A DNA stretch of 64,000 nt from AC-32 sp963736055 (GTDB lineage Bacteria; Actinomycetota; Thermoleophilia; Gaiellales; Gaiellaceae): assembly GCA_963736055.1 (NCBI GenBank), contig CAVTNM010000009.1:372001-436000 (forward strand). The letters run 5' to 3'. Below, piece by piece: positions 22,876 to 31,747 of this stretch; the first letter of the stretch is position 1; each line of letters starts with the position of its first letter. Under the pieces are notes generated by a model, which saw only the letters and a program-made list of their open reading frames with translations, was not told the origin of the DNA and made no database searches. The position numbers were made by a program, and so were the translations under genes.

Positions 22876-24959
22876 GCATCCACGAGCGCGAGGACCGCGC
22901 CAGGCGGCTCCAGCGGGTCGCCGAGCTCCTCGCGGAGGCGGTGACACCGCAGGAGGTCCTCGACGCGATCCTGACCGAGGGCGTGCGCGCCGCGGAGGCC
23001 CGCGCAGGGGCGATCGGCGTGCTCAGCGACGACGGGGAGAGCATCGAGCTGCTCGCTCAGCGGGGCTATCGCGGGCCGATCATGGAGGACTGGGGCACGT
23101 TTCCCGTCTCTGCCGGGCTGCCGATGTCTCACGTGGTGCGCACCGGGGAGCCCCTGTTCGTGTCCTCTCTGCGCGAGCGCGACGAGCTCTTCCCCGACCT
23201 CATCGGCCAGGGCCGGAGCCCGAGCGCGGTCGTCGTCCTCCCGCTCGCGGTCGAGGGGCGCCTGTTCGGAGCGATGTCGCTCTCGTTCCCGGAGGAGGTC
23301 GAGTTCGGCCTCGAGCGCCGCGAGATGAAGATCGCGCTCGCCCGCCTGGCCTCGCAGTCCCTCGCCCGCTCGCAGGTCTTCGCGAAGGAGCAGGCGCTGC
23401 GGATGCGCATGACCTTCCTCGCCGAGGCCAGCGAGATCCTCTCTTCCTCCCTCGACTACCACCACACGCTCGGGGAGCTCGCGCGCCTCTCCGTTCCCGG
23501 CCTCGCCGACTGGTGCGCAATCGACATGGCAGGCGAGAACGGCGAGATCGAGCGCCTCGCGGTTGCCCACCAGGACCCGGAGAAGGTGCGCTGGGCGAAG
23601 CAGCTGCAAGAGCGCTATCCGCCGAGACCGGAGGGCTTGCACGGCGTGCCGCAGGTTCTCCGCTCGGGCCAAGCGGAGCTCTTGCCCTCGATCCCGGAGG
23701 AGCTTCTGGACGCGGCGATCGGCGACGACCCGGAGCTGCGCCGGATCATCGACGAGCTCGGGCTCCGGTCCTCGATCTGCGTCCCGCTGAGAGCCCGCGG
23801 CCGCACGCTGGGAGCGCTGACCTTGATCGCAGCGGAAACGCACCGTCCCTACACCGACGCGGACCTCGAGCTCGCCGCCGAGGTCGCGCGCAGGGCGGCG
23901 GTGGCGGTCGACAACGCGCTCCTCTACAGCGAGGCGGAGAAAGGAGCCAACGCGGCCCAGGCGCTCGCGCACGTCGCGGACGGCGTCGTTCTGCTCGACC
24001 GGGACAACGTCGTGCGGCACTGGAACCCGGCCGCCGCCACGATCACCGGCGTGGACGAGGCTCGCGCGGTCGGAAGCTCTGTCGAGGAGGTCGTGCCCGC
24101 CTGGGTCTCGCTCACCTCGCACGTCCCACTCACGCGGCCGGGCGAGCCCGGTGCTGGCCCGGTCACCGTCCCGCTCGTAGGCGACGAGGGCGAGCGCTGG
24201 GTCGCCGTCTCGGGAGTCGACTTCGGCGAGGGGACCGTCTACGCGCTCCAGGACGTGACCGGCGAGCAGGCGCTCGAGCAGACGCGCAGCGACTTCGTTG
24301 CCACCGCCTCGCACGAGCTACGAACGCCGCTGGCCGCCGTGTACGGAGCTGTCCGCACCCTTCGTCGCGAGGACCTCGAGCTCTCCGAAGGGGATCAGGG
24401 TTTGTTCCTCGACATGATCGAGTCCGAGTCGCAACGCCTGGCGAACATCGTCGACCAGATCCTGCTCGCCGGCCAGCTCGACGCCGACGCCCTCGAGCTC
24501 AGCATTTCGGCCTGCAACCCGGCCGAGGTGGCCGCCGGGGTGATCGAGTCGGCGTCGGTCCACCTGCCGGAGAGCATCTCGCTCGAGCTGGACGCCGACG
24601 GCACGCCGACGATCGAGTGCGACGAGAACAAGCTTCGCCAGGTGCTCGCCAACCTCGTCGACAACGCGGTCAAGTACTCGCCCGACGGCGGTCGCGTCAC
24701 GGTGCGGGTCGCCCGGAACGGGAGCGACTGCCTGATCGAGGTCTTCGATCAGGGGCTAGGCATCCCGGGCTCCGAGCAGGAGCGGATCTTCGAGAAGTTC
24801 TACCGGCTCGATCCACAGCAGGCGAAGGGCGTCGGCGGAAGCGGCCTCGGCCTCTACATCTGCCGCGAGCTCGTCGAGCGCATGCACGGCCGTCTCTCCG
24901 TCGAGTCGCAGCCTGGTGTCGGCTCGCGCTTCGCCGTCGAGCTACCGGTTACCGCGTAG
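22872..24959 (+). CDS. GAF-GAF-PAS sensor histidine kinase
   Basis: 695 residues, soluble. Two GAF domains lie at about 15-175 and 190-355, a PAS domain at about 365-460 (DGVVLLDRDNVVRHWNPAA), a HisKA dimerisation helix with the phospho-acceptor His in ATASHELRTPL near 481, and a HATPase domain with N-box NLVDNAVKYS and G-boxes DQGLGIPG and GGSGLGLYI. GTG overlaps the response-regulator stop, so the two form a partner pair. The signal is unknown. It ends 2 bases before the convergent pdxS. Confidence 0.93.
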   Translation: MSIHEREDRARRLQRVAELLAEAVTPQEVLDAILTEGVRAAEARAGAIGVLSDDGESIELLAQRGYRGPIMEDWGTFPVSAGLPMSHVVRTGEPLFVSSLRERDELFPDLIGQGRSPSAVVVLPLAVEGRLFGAMSLSFPEEVEFGLERREMKIALARLASQSLARSQVFAKEQALRMRMTFLAEASEILSSSLDYHHTLGELARLSVPGLADWCAIDMAGENGEIERLAVAHQDPEKVRWAKQLQERYPPRPEGLHGVPQVLRSGQAELLPSIPEELLDAAIGDDPELRRIIDELGLRSSICVPLRARGRTLGALTLIAAETHRPYTDADLELAAEVARRAAVAVDNALLYSEAEKGANAAQALAHVADGVVLLDRDNVVRHWNPAAATITGVDEARAVGSSVEEVVPAWVSLTSHVPLTRPGEPGAGPVTVPLVGDEGERWVAVSGVDFGEGTVYALQDVTGEQALEQTRSDFVATASHELRTPLAAVYGAVRTLRREDLELSEGDQGLFLDMIESESQRLANIVDQILLAGQLDADALELSISACNPAEVAAGVIESASVHLPESISLELDADGTPTIECDENKLRQVLANLVDNAVKYSPDGGRVTVRVARNGSDCLIEVFDQGLGIPGSEQERIFEKFYRLDPQQAKGVGGSGLGLYICRELVERMHGRLSVESQPGVGSRFAVELPVTA

Positions 24960-24961
24960 CG

Positions 24962-25846
24962 CTACCAGCCGCGGGTTTCGAGCAGCTCTTCGGCCGGGAT
25001 GCCCGCAGCGGCGAGCCCGCTCATCGGGTCGCCCAGACCGCCCGAGACCCGGGCGAGGATCTCGGGATCGCGGAAGTGGGTCGTGGCCTCGACGATCGCC
25101 TTCGCACGAGGCGAAGGATCGGCCGACTTGTAGATCCCCGAGCCGACGAAGACGCCGTCGGCGCCGAGCTGCATGCAGAGCGCCGCGTCGGCCGGTGTCG
25201 CAATCCCGCCCGCGGTGAAGGTCACCACCGGCAGCTTGCCGTTCTCGGCCACCCACTTGACGAGCTCGTAGGGCGCGCGCAGCTCCTTCGCCTCGGCATA
25301 CAGCTCCTCCTCGCGGAGCGCGCCGAGCCGGCGGATGTGCCCGAAGACCGAACGCATGTGAGTGACAGCGTTGACGATGTCGCCGGTGCCGGCCTCGCCC
25401 TTGGTGCGGATCATGGCCGCACCCTCGGCGATCCGCCGCAGCGCCTCGCCCAGGTTCGTGCAGCCGCAGACGAACGGGACGGTGAAGCCCCACTTGTCCA
25501 CGTGGTGCTCGGTGTCGGCGGGGGTCAGGACCTCGCTCTCGTCGATGTAGTCGACCTCGAGCGCTTCCAGAATCTGCGCCTCCGCGAAGTGGCCGATGCG
25601 GCACTTCGCCATCACCGGGATCGTGACCGCCTCCTGGATCTCGCGGATCTTGTCCGGGTCGGCCATGCGCGCCACGCCGCCGTCCCTGCGGATGTCCGCC
25701 GGCACCCGCTCGAGCGCCATCACGGCCACGGCGCCCGCGTCCTCGGCAATCCGCGCCTGCTCGGCGGTGGTCACGTCCATGATCACCCCGCCCTTGAGCA
25801 TCTCGGCGAGGCCGCTCTTGACCCTCATCGTCCCGGTCTCTGCCAT
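24962..25846 (-). CDS. pdxS: Pyridoxal 5'-phosphate synthase subunit PdxS
   Basis: 294 residues, standard length. The (beta/alpha)8 enzyme condenses ribose 5-phosphate, glyceraldehyde 3-phosphate and ammonia from PdxT. Key residues are visible: the Asp of GGVIMDVTT, the Lys of PVMAKCRIGHF (Schiff base) and the second Lys of IRTKGEAGTGD, plus the phosphate loop FTAGGIATPAD. A TAGAAT box 8 bases before the ATG gives it its own leaderless transcript. Confidence 0.98.
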   Translation of the reverse strand: MAETGTMRVKSGLAEMLKGGVIMDVTTAEQARIAEDAGAVAVMALERVPADIRRDGGVARMADPDKIREIQEAVTIPVMAKCRIGHFAEAQILEALEVDYIDESEVLTPADTEHHVDKWGFTVPFVCGCTNLGEALRRIAEGAAMIRTKGEAGTGDIVNAVTHMRSVFGHIRRLGALREEELYAEAKELRAPYELVKWVAENGKLPVVTFTAGGIATPADAALCMQLGADGVFVGSGIYKSADPSPRAKAIVEATTHFRDPEILARVSGGLGDPMSGLAAAGIPAEELLETRGW

Positions 25847-25854
25847 CGGTGGTG

Positions 25855-25903
25855 ATTCTAGCCTGGCGTGCGAGGTTGACATCTCCGCTCGCCGTGCGAG
25901 CCT
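25855..25903. promoter_or_regulatory. Divergent promoters of pdxS and the patatin gene
   Basis: Minus strand: TAGAAT at 25855-25860, 8 bases before the pdxS ATG. Plus strand: a perfect TTGACA (25876-25881), 16-base spacer and a weak GAGCCT (25898-25903), 6 bases before the patatin GTG. Confidence 0.5.
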
Positions 25904-25909
25904 TTCGCC

Positions 25910-28222
25910 GTGGACGCCGCCTCCACGAAGCAGCTGCGCCTGGCTCTGGTCTGTTACGGAGGCTCCTCGCTGGCGGTGTACATGCACGGCGTCACCAAGG
26001 AGCTCCACCGGCTCGTGAAGGGCTCCGCGCTCCTCGAGTCCGGGGACGGCGAGGAAGGAGGAACGCCGAGCGAGCGTTTCTACGCCCGGCTCCTGAACGA
26101 CCTCGCCGCGCGCAACGCGGAGAAGCTGCGAACCCAGGTCGTCGTCGACGTGATCGCGGGAACCTCGGCAGGCGGCATCAACGGCGTCTGCCTCGCCAAG
26201 GGGCTCGCGCACAACCTCTCGCTGGACGGCTTCCGCGACCTCTGGTTCGAGCGGGGAGACATCGACGGGCTGCTCGCGGCGCCGCGGTGGCTTCCGACCC
26301 GCATGCTCAAGGCCGCCTGGGTTGCCATGCGGGGGCTGAAGCACGCGCCGCTCCGAGGTGACCTGATGGCGCGCTGGATCTATGACGCGTTCAGCCGGAT
26401 GGACGAGAAGGGCGCCTCGCCGGCCTCGCTCGGGTCCCTGATGCCGCCCCAGCACAAGCTCGAGCTGTTCGTGACAGCGACCGACTTCTACGGCTACGGG
26501 CGCCAGGTCCCTTACGCCGACCCGAACCCGATCAACGACACGCGCCACCGTCACCTGCTGACCTTCCGGTTCGGCGGCGACGACGGTCGCGACGACTTCG
26601 ACCGAGGCTCGAACGGCGCGCTCACATTCGCGGCTCGCACCACCTCGTCCATCCCGGGCGCCTTCCCGCCGGTCAGCTTCGGCGCGCTCGAGGGCTGGCT
26701 CGGCAGCAATCGCCCGGTCGACTTCGGCGACCTGGAGAAGCGGTTTTTCCGGCTCTACGAGCTCGCCAAGTTCCCGGCCGCCTGGACGTGGTTCGTGGAC
26801 GGCGGCGTCCTCGACAACAAGCCGTTCGGCCCGGCCATCGAGGCGATCCGTGAGCGTCCGGCCGACGTCCAGGTCGACCGGAGGCTCCTGTACCTCGAAC
26901 CGGATCCAGGCGTCGGCCTGAGCCCCTCGCACCGCAAGGCACCGTCGACGCTCGCTGCCGCGCTCGGCGGCCTGACCGGGCTCCCCCGCTCCGAGCCGAT
27001 CCTCGACGACCTCGTCGAGGTCGGCGCGCTGAACGAACGGGTCCGGCGCATCCGCGACATCGTGGAGACGGGCTGGGACACGGTCGAGGCGAGGGTCAGG
27101 GAGATCGTCGGGCCCCTCCCGGAGATCCCGAAGGACCCGTCCGACGCGAAGCTCACCGAGGTCCGGAAGCGGACGGAGGAGGAGGCGCGACGCAGTGCCG
27201 GCTTCAGCTACGCGACCTACGTCCGTCTCAAGATCAGCAGCGTGGTCGACCGGTACGCGCGGACAGCCTGCGGCGTGTGCGACCTCCCGCCCGACTCGAC
27301 CCACGCCCTCCTGACCCGTAGCGCGCTGCGGCGCTGGGCCGAGGAGCGAAACCTCTTCGAGCAGCGGATCGAGCCCAGCGAGGAGCAGCTCGACTTCCTC
27401 GTCACCTTCGACCTTGCTCACGGGGAGCGGCGCCTGCGCTTCGTCATCGACGGCGTCAACCACCTCTACGCGAAGGCCGGAACGGAGGGCTTCCCCGACC
27501 GCGAGCAGATCGATGCCGCCAAGGGGCGGCTCTGGGAGGCGGTTGGGACCCTGCGCGACGCGATGGCCGGGACCGGGTTCGACGAGGCGCTCCGCGCCCG
27601 CTACGAGGCCTGCTTCGACCCCGACTCCATGCGGAAGTTCATGCAACGGGCCGGCTTCGACGCGGACGCCTACGTGCGCGAGCACCGCGAGCAGCTCGAC
27701 AACCTCGAAGTGGCGCTGCGCGCATACCTGAAACAGCGCATGGCCGGCTTCACGGCCGATCTCTACGTCGGCCTGCTGCTCCTCACCGAGGGTTGGAACA
27801 AGGAGCGGCGCTGGGACCTCCTCGTTCGCTACCTCGGCTTTCCGTTCTGGGACGTGCTCCTCTACCCGGTCCAGGCGCTGAGCGACGTCGGCGAGCGCGA
27901 CAGCGTCGAGATCGTCCGCCTGAGCCCGCGTGACACGCACCGGATCCCGGTGGAGGGCGACGCCAGGCACAAGAAGCTGATCGGAGCAGAGAAGGGGCAC
28001 TTCGGCGCGTTCCTGAGCCGAAAGGGGCGCGAGCAGGACTACCTCTGGGGGCGCCTGGACGGTGCCGAGCGCCTCCTCGGCATCCTCCTTGACGGCGTCG
28101 ACGAGGCGGACGCGAAGCGGTGGTACGACGAGGCGTTCGGCGCGATCCTGGAAGAGGACGAGCAGGCCGTCCCGAAGGCGGCCGACCTCGTCCGGCACGT
28201 GCGCGCGACGATCGCCTCGTAG
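25910..28222 (+). CDS. Patatin-related phospholipase, large actinobacterial type
   Basis: 770 residues. The patatin core is clear: a glycine-rich oxyanion region CYGGSSLAVYMHG, the nucleophile serine in AGTSAGGINGV and the catalytic Asp in WFVDGGVLDNKPFG. The long C-terminal part is alpha-helical and matches what I know of the DUF3376-type patatin-related proteins of actinobacteria. Patatins release fatty acids from lipids. It has no signal peptide. It heads a three-gene run with a membrane protein (78-base gap) and a wall hydrolase (1-base gap). Confidence 0.88.
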   Translation: MDAASTKQLRLALVCYGGSSLAVYMHGVTKELHRLVKGSALLESGDGEEGGTPSERFYARLLNDLAARNAEKLRTQVVVDVIAGTSAGGINGVCLAKGLAHNLSLDGFRDLWFERGDIDGLLAAPRWLPTRMLKAAWVAMRGLKHAPLRGDLMARWIYDAFSRMDEKGASPASLGSLMPPQHKLELFVTATDFYGYGRQVPYADPNPINDTRHRHLLTFRFGGDDGRDDFDRGSNGALTFAARTTSSIPGAFPPVSFGALEGWLGSNRPVDFGDLEKRFFRLYELAKFPAAWTWFVDGGVLDNKPFGPAIEAIRERPADVQVDRRLLYLEPDPGVGLSPSHRKAPSTLAAALGGLTGLPRSEPILDDLVEVGALNERVRRIRDIVETGWDTVEARVREIVGPLPEIPKDPSDAKLTEVRKRTEEEARRSAGFSYATYVRLKISSVVDRYARTACGVCDLPPDSTHALLTRSALRRWAEERNLFEQRIEPSEEQLDFLVTFDLAHGERRLRFVIDGVNHLYAKAGTEGFPDREQIDAAKGRLWEAVGTLRDAMAGTGFDEALRARYEACFDPDSMRKFMQRAGFDADAYVREHREQLDNLEVALRAYLKQRMAGFTADLYVGLLLLTEGWNKERRWDLLVRYLGFPFWDVLLYPVQALSDVGERDSVEIVRLSPRDTHRIPVEGDARHKKLIGAEKGHFGAFLSRKGREQDYLWGRLDGAERLLGILLDGVDEADAKRWYDEAFGAILEEDEQAVPKAADLVRHVRATIAS

Positions 28223-28300
28223 CGCCGGCGGCCTTGCGAAACCCGTGGGATCGACCTACCCTCGATGTGCGGCCCAGCCTCTGAGGGAGAGGAGGGCTAG

Positions 28301-29404
28301 GTGAACGGAGTAGGTGCAACCACCGTCGAGGCTCCCGCCGAGCGCGGCCTCCGGGGAGCCCTTCGACGCCGTGCCCCGGGGAGGGCGGTCGCGTTCCCGG
28401 AGCTCGTCTGGGTGCATTTCCTCCGTCAGCAGGAGCTGAACGCGGGCCGCGGCGAGCCGTACACGGGCCCCGCCGAAGAGCGCTACCGCGAGTTCGAGGC
28501 GCGCTTCGAGGCGCACCACGGGCCGATCGTGAACGCCTACTGGTGCACGACGGAGGCCTCCGGGGTCGCCTTGACGATCAAGCGGCGGCCGCTGATCCTG
28601 CCGGACGTCGTCAACCTGCACTGGGCGACCGACTGGACGACGAAGGACAAGCCCAAGCTGATGACGCTCCTGTACCGGTGCGAGAGCCTGTCGGTGCGCG
28701 TCCACGAGGTGCTGCGCGACACGAGCCAGCGCCTGGCGATGCAGTCCCTCTTCACGCTGATCAGCTTCCTGCTCGCGTTCGCCGAGACCGAGCGGGCAAA
28801 GGACGATCGCGCGGTGGCCGAGGTCGACCGCGCGGTGCGCGAGCACCTGAAGCGGATCGAGACGTACTACCGGAACGCGGCGGTGCGCTCGGGCCAGATC
28901 GTCTACGTCGGCGGGATGCTGCTCGGCATGGTGCCCGTGGCGCTCCTGCTCCTGCTGGCGCTCCTGCTGAAGGTGGTCGACGCGCACAATGTCTCGGTCC
29001 GGACGGGGCTGTTCTGCTTCGCGGCCGGCAGCGTCGGCGCGCTGATGAGCGTGATGTCGCGCATGAGCGCCGACAAGGTGCGCGTGGACTGGGAGTTCGG
29101 CAAGGACACCCTGCGCACCCTCGGCTCGCTGCGCCCGTTCGTCGGCGGCGTCTTCGGCCTGATGACCTTCTTCGCGCTGAAGAGCGGCGTCGTCGCACTC
29201 GACATCACGAACAGCGACAAGAGCGCCTACTTCTACATCCTCTTCTCGTTCGCCGCGGGCTTCAGCGAGCGCCTGGCGCAGGACATGCTGCTCGGCTCGA
29301 CCGTCGAGGGCGCCGCGACGCGCGTCAAGCGCCGCAGAGGACAGCAGGAAGCGTCCGGAGCCGAAGAGCTGCCGGACAGCGCGCCGTCGCTCTCCGGAAG
29401 CTGA
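28301..29404 (+). CDS. Membrane protein of unknown function
   Basis: 367 residues starting at GTG with a GGAGG site. The soluble N-terminal half (about 1-205) includes HFLRQQELNAGRGEPYTGP. Four hydrophobic helices follow at about 208-335 (for example GGMLLGMVPVALLLLLALLL), then a charged C-terminal tail. It is not a family I recognise. It is followed after one base by the cell-wall hydrolase gene, so the two are surely co-transcribed; the membrane region could form a pore or platform, which is speculative. Confidence 0.7.
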   Translation: MNGVGATTVEAPAERGLRGALRRRAPGRAVAFPELVWVHFLRQQELNAGRGEPYTGPAEERYREFEARFEAHHGPIVNAYWCTTEASGVALTIKRRPLILPDVVNLHWATDWTTKDKPKLMTLLYRCESLSVRVHEVLRDTSQRLAMQSLFTLISFLLAFAETERAKDDRAVAEVDRAVREHLKRIETYYRNAAVRSGQIVYVGGMLLGMVPVALLLLLALLLKVVDAHNVSVRTGLFCFAAGSVGALMSVMSRMSADKVRVDWEFGKDTLRTLGSLRPFVGGVFGLMTFFALKSGVVALDITNSDKSAYFYILFSFAAGFSERLAQDMLLGSTVEGAATRVKRRRGQQEASGAEELPDSAPSLSGS

Positions 29405-29405
29405 G

Positions 29406-30752
29406 ATGCCCACGCTCACCCGGAAGCTGTCCCGGGAGTACAGCCTCCTCTACGAGTCGTGCCTGATCAGGCCGAGCCGGAAGGCGGCGGTCGCCCGGAC
29501 CGCCCGGCGGCTCACGGCGAACCGGGCCCGCTACGAGAAGGTCGCCGGCGCGCTGAAGATGCCCTGGTACGTCGTCGCCGCGATCCACAGCATGGAGTCG
29601 GGCGGCGACTTCTCGCGGCACCTCCACAACGGCGACCCGCTCACCGGCCGGACGACGCACGTGCCCGCCGGACGCCCCAAGACCGGCCGGCCGCCCTTCA
29701 CGTGGGAGCAGAGCGCAATCGACGCGCTCCGCTACCAGGGGCTCGACGCATGGAAGGACTGGAGCATCCCGGGCGCGCTCTACAAGCTCGAGGGCTACAA
29801 CGGCTGGGGCTACCGCGACCATCACCCGGGGGTCAACTCGCCGTACCTGTGGAGCTTCTCGAACCACTACGCGAAGGGGAAGTACGTCGCCGACGGGCGG
29901 TTCTCCGCAACCGCCGTCTCGCAGCAGTGCGGGGCCGCCGTGCTGCTCAGGCAGCTGCAGGCCGGCGGCCGGATCGCCGTCGACGTGGGCCCGCGCGTGC
30001 TCCAGCTCGCGAACCCGCTCGTGACCGGGCCCGACGTCGAGGCGGCGCAGCGCCTGCTCGTCCGGAATCCATTCGGCTCGTTCGACCCCGGCGGCGTGGA
30101 CGGCGAGTACGGCGAGCTGACGGCCGGCGCGGTCGAACAGGCGAAGTGGGAGCTCGGGTTCCCGCAGAACGCGGCGAACAGGACCTTCGGGCCACAGCTG
30201 AAGGCGATCCTGTCGGGGGAGAAGCCGCTGCCCGCAGCTTTCGCCAGGCGGCGGGCCCGGCGGCTCAAAGAGGCGGGCTCCGAGCGGGCCGTCCGGAAGC
30301 GCATCGTCGACTGGGCCCTCTGGGGCTGCAAGAACAGCGGCCGGATCGGCTACTCGCAGGACGGCACGGTCCGCCTGAGCGCGCTCGGGAAGCGAGGCGC
30401 ACTGCCGCTCGCGACCGACTGTTCCGCCTTCTCGACGCTCTGCTACAGCTGGGCGGGCGCTCCCAACCCGAACGCCCGCAGCGGCTACGACGCGCGGCAG
30501 CCCGCGTACACGGGATCGATGCTCGACCGCTGCCGGCGCATTCCGAAGGGCGCGGCCAGGCCCGGCGATCTCGTCGTCTGGACGCCGCCGAACCGCGGCC
30601 AGCACGTCTGCATCGTGGTCACGCCCGGCGCCGACCCGATGCTGGTCTCGCACGGAGACGACTCAGGGCCGAAGCGGCTCCGGTTCTCCGCCGAAAACGG
30701 CTACCAACGGCGCCACGGCCACGGCACCGCAGTCTTCCTAAGTGCGTTCTAG
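29406..30752 (+). CDS. Three-domain cell-wall hydrolase: lysozyme-like, PG-binding, NlpC/P60-like
   Basis: 448 residues with no signal peptide. The N-terminal third has a lysozyme-like core with a probable catalytic Glu in AIHSMESGGDFS and the block LYKLEGYNGWGYRDHH. The middle (about 210-265) resembles a peptidoglycan-binding domain (GPDVEAAQRLL to GVDGEYGELTAGAVEQAK). The C-terminal third looks like an NlpC/P60-type cysteine peptidase: Cys in LATDCSAFSTLCYSW and His in RGQHVCIVV. It would cut both glycan and peptide. Lack of a signal peptide implies export by another route. The stop overlaps the convergent ferritin-like gene through CTAG. Confidence 0.75.
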   Translation: MPTLTRKLSREYSLLYESCLIRPSRKAAVARTARRLTANRARYEKVAGALKMPWYVVAAIHSMESGGDFSRHLHNGDPLTGRTTHVPAGRPKTGRPPFTWEQSAIDALRYQGLDAWKDWSIPGALYKLEGYNGWGYRDHHPGVNSPYLWSFSNHYAKGKYVADGRFSATAVSQQCGAAVLLRQLQAGGRIAVDVGPRVLQLANPLVTGPDVEAAQRLLVRNPFGSFDPGGVDGEYGELTAGAVEQAKWELGFPQNAANRTFGPQLKAILSGEKPLPAAFARRRARRLKEAGSERAVRKRIVDWALWGCKNSGRIGYSQDGTVRLSALGKRGALPLATDCSAFSTLCYSWAGAPNPNARSGYDARQPAYTGSMLDRCRRIPKGAARPGDLVVWTPPNRGQHVCIVVTPGADPMLVSHGDDSGPKRLRFSAENGYQRRHGHGTAVFLSAF

Positions 30753-31258
30753 GCCTTTCCCTCCGCTTCGTACTCGCGCAGGAAGCCCTCGAACAGGCGC
30801 TTGTGGCCCTCCTCGTCCCGGAGGATGTCGATCGTCATGTCCTGCGTGACCCAGTCGACGCCGTCGGTCACCTCGATGATGCGGTTGTAGTGCTCGATGC
30901 CCCCCGTCTCTGCCTCGATCACGCCCTTGATCACGTGCACGACGTCGGTCTGCTCGTCCGGGGGCTGCAGGAAGGTCTGCTCGGCCTCGAAATCCGTCGA
31001 GCCGGGCACGACCCCGTTCAGCTCCTTGATCCGCTGGGCGAACCGCTGCGCGTGGCCGAGCTCCTCCTGGATGTCCTCCGCGAGCGCCTCGACGATCTCC
31101 TGGGCGCGCACGCCGTCGGGGTTGACCGAGTTGGCGATGTAGCTCATCACCGACTCGATCTCCATCCAGTAGGCCTTCTCGAGTAGCTCGAGGATCTCCT
31201 CTCGCTTCTCGGCGTTCTCCGGCGCGAGGATCCCCTGGCTCGTGGTCGTCGTCGTCAT
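30749..31258 (-). CDS. Ferritin-like di-iron protein
   Basis: 169 residues, a four-helix bundle. The di-iron ligands fit the bacterioferritin/Dps-like pattern: Glu in WMEIESVMSY, EELGHAQRF on helix 2, EAETGGIEHY on helix 3 and RDEEGHKRLF on helix 4. Iron storage or oxidation is likely. The ATG has an AAGGAG site 6 bases upstream. It is divergent from the cNMP-binding gene. Confidence 0.85.
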   Translation of the reverse strand: MTTTTTSQGILAPENAEKREEILELLEKAYWMEIESVMSYIANSVNPDGVRAQEIVEALAEDIQEELGHAQRFAQRIKELNGVVPGSTDFEAEQTFLQPPDEQTDVVHVIKGVIEAETGGIEHYNRIIEVTDGVDWVTQDMTIDILRDEEGHKRLFEGFLREYEAEGKA

Positions 31259-31321
31259 CGGCGGCTCCTTCCCATCGGTTGCGTTGACGTACCCATTCCG
31301 CGCCGTCTCACACGGACAGTG

Positions 31322-31327
31322 TTAAAA
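31322..31327 (+). promoter_or_regulatory. Probable -10 box of the cNMP-binding gene
   Basis: TTAAAA, 8 bases before the ATG at 31336. It supports that ATG as the natural start if the frameshift described for the gene is real. Confidence 0.4.
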
Positions 31328-31335
31328 GTGTCGCG

Positions 31336-31747
31336 ATGGAGATCGCGGAGAGCCTCGGCCGTCTCGCGCTTGTTCGCCGATCTGTCTCCCTCGCAGCTCG
31401 AGGTGATCGCGCACTCGCACGAAGAGGACGTCTTCGGCGAAGGCGAGCGCGTGCTGCGCCGCGGCCTCAGCGGCGGCAACTTCTACATCATCCTCGAGGG
31501 GGAGGCCGCGGTTCGGGTCGGCGACGAGGAACTGAGCCGCCTCGGCCGCGGCGACTACTTCGGCGAGATCTCCGCGCTCACCGGCGACCCGCCGAGCGCG
31601 GACGTGGTGGCGACAACCGTACTGCGCTGCCTCGTGATCCCGGCCTCACAGCTGGAGCGACTCTTGCTCGAGCGGCCGCAGATGATGCTCCGGCTGCTCA
31701 AGATGGAGGCGCGGCGCGTGCAGGGCGCGGTCGAGTGGCGGACGTAG
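31336..31747 (+). pseudogene. Cyclic-nucleotide-binding domain protein, one-base frameshift near the start
   Basis: The downstream frame encodes a clear cNMP-binding domain: FADLSPSQLEVIAHS, GGNFYIILEGEAAVRVG and the phosphate cassette region GDYFGEISALTGDPPSADVVA. The ATG at 31336 starts a family-like N-terminus, MEIAESLGRLAL, in another frame. Dropping one T near 31370 joins the two as MEIAESLGRLALFADLSPS, about 136 residues. A GTG at 31328 is in frame without correction but gives an atypical basic N-terminus. There is no DNA-binding domain, so it is a stand-alone sensor. It overlaps the FAD oxidoreductase gene by 13 bases. Confidence 0.65.
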
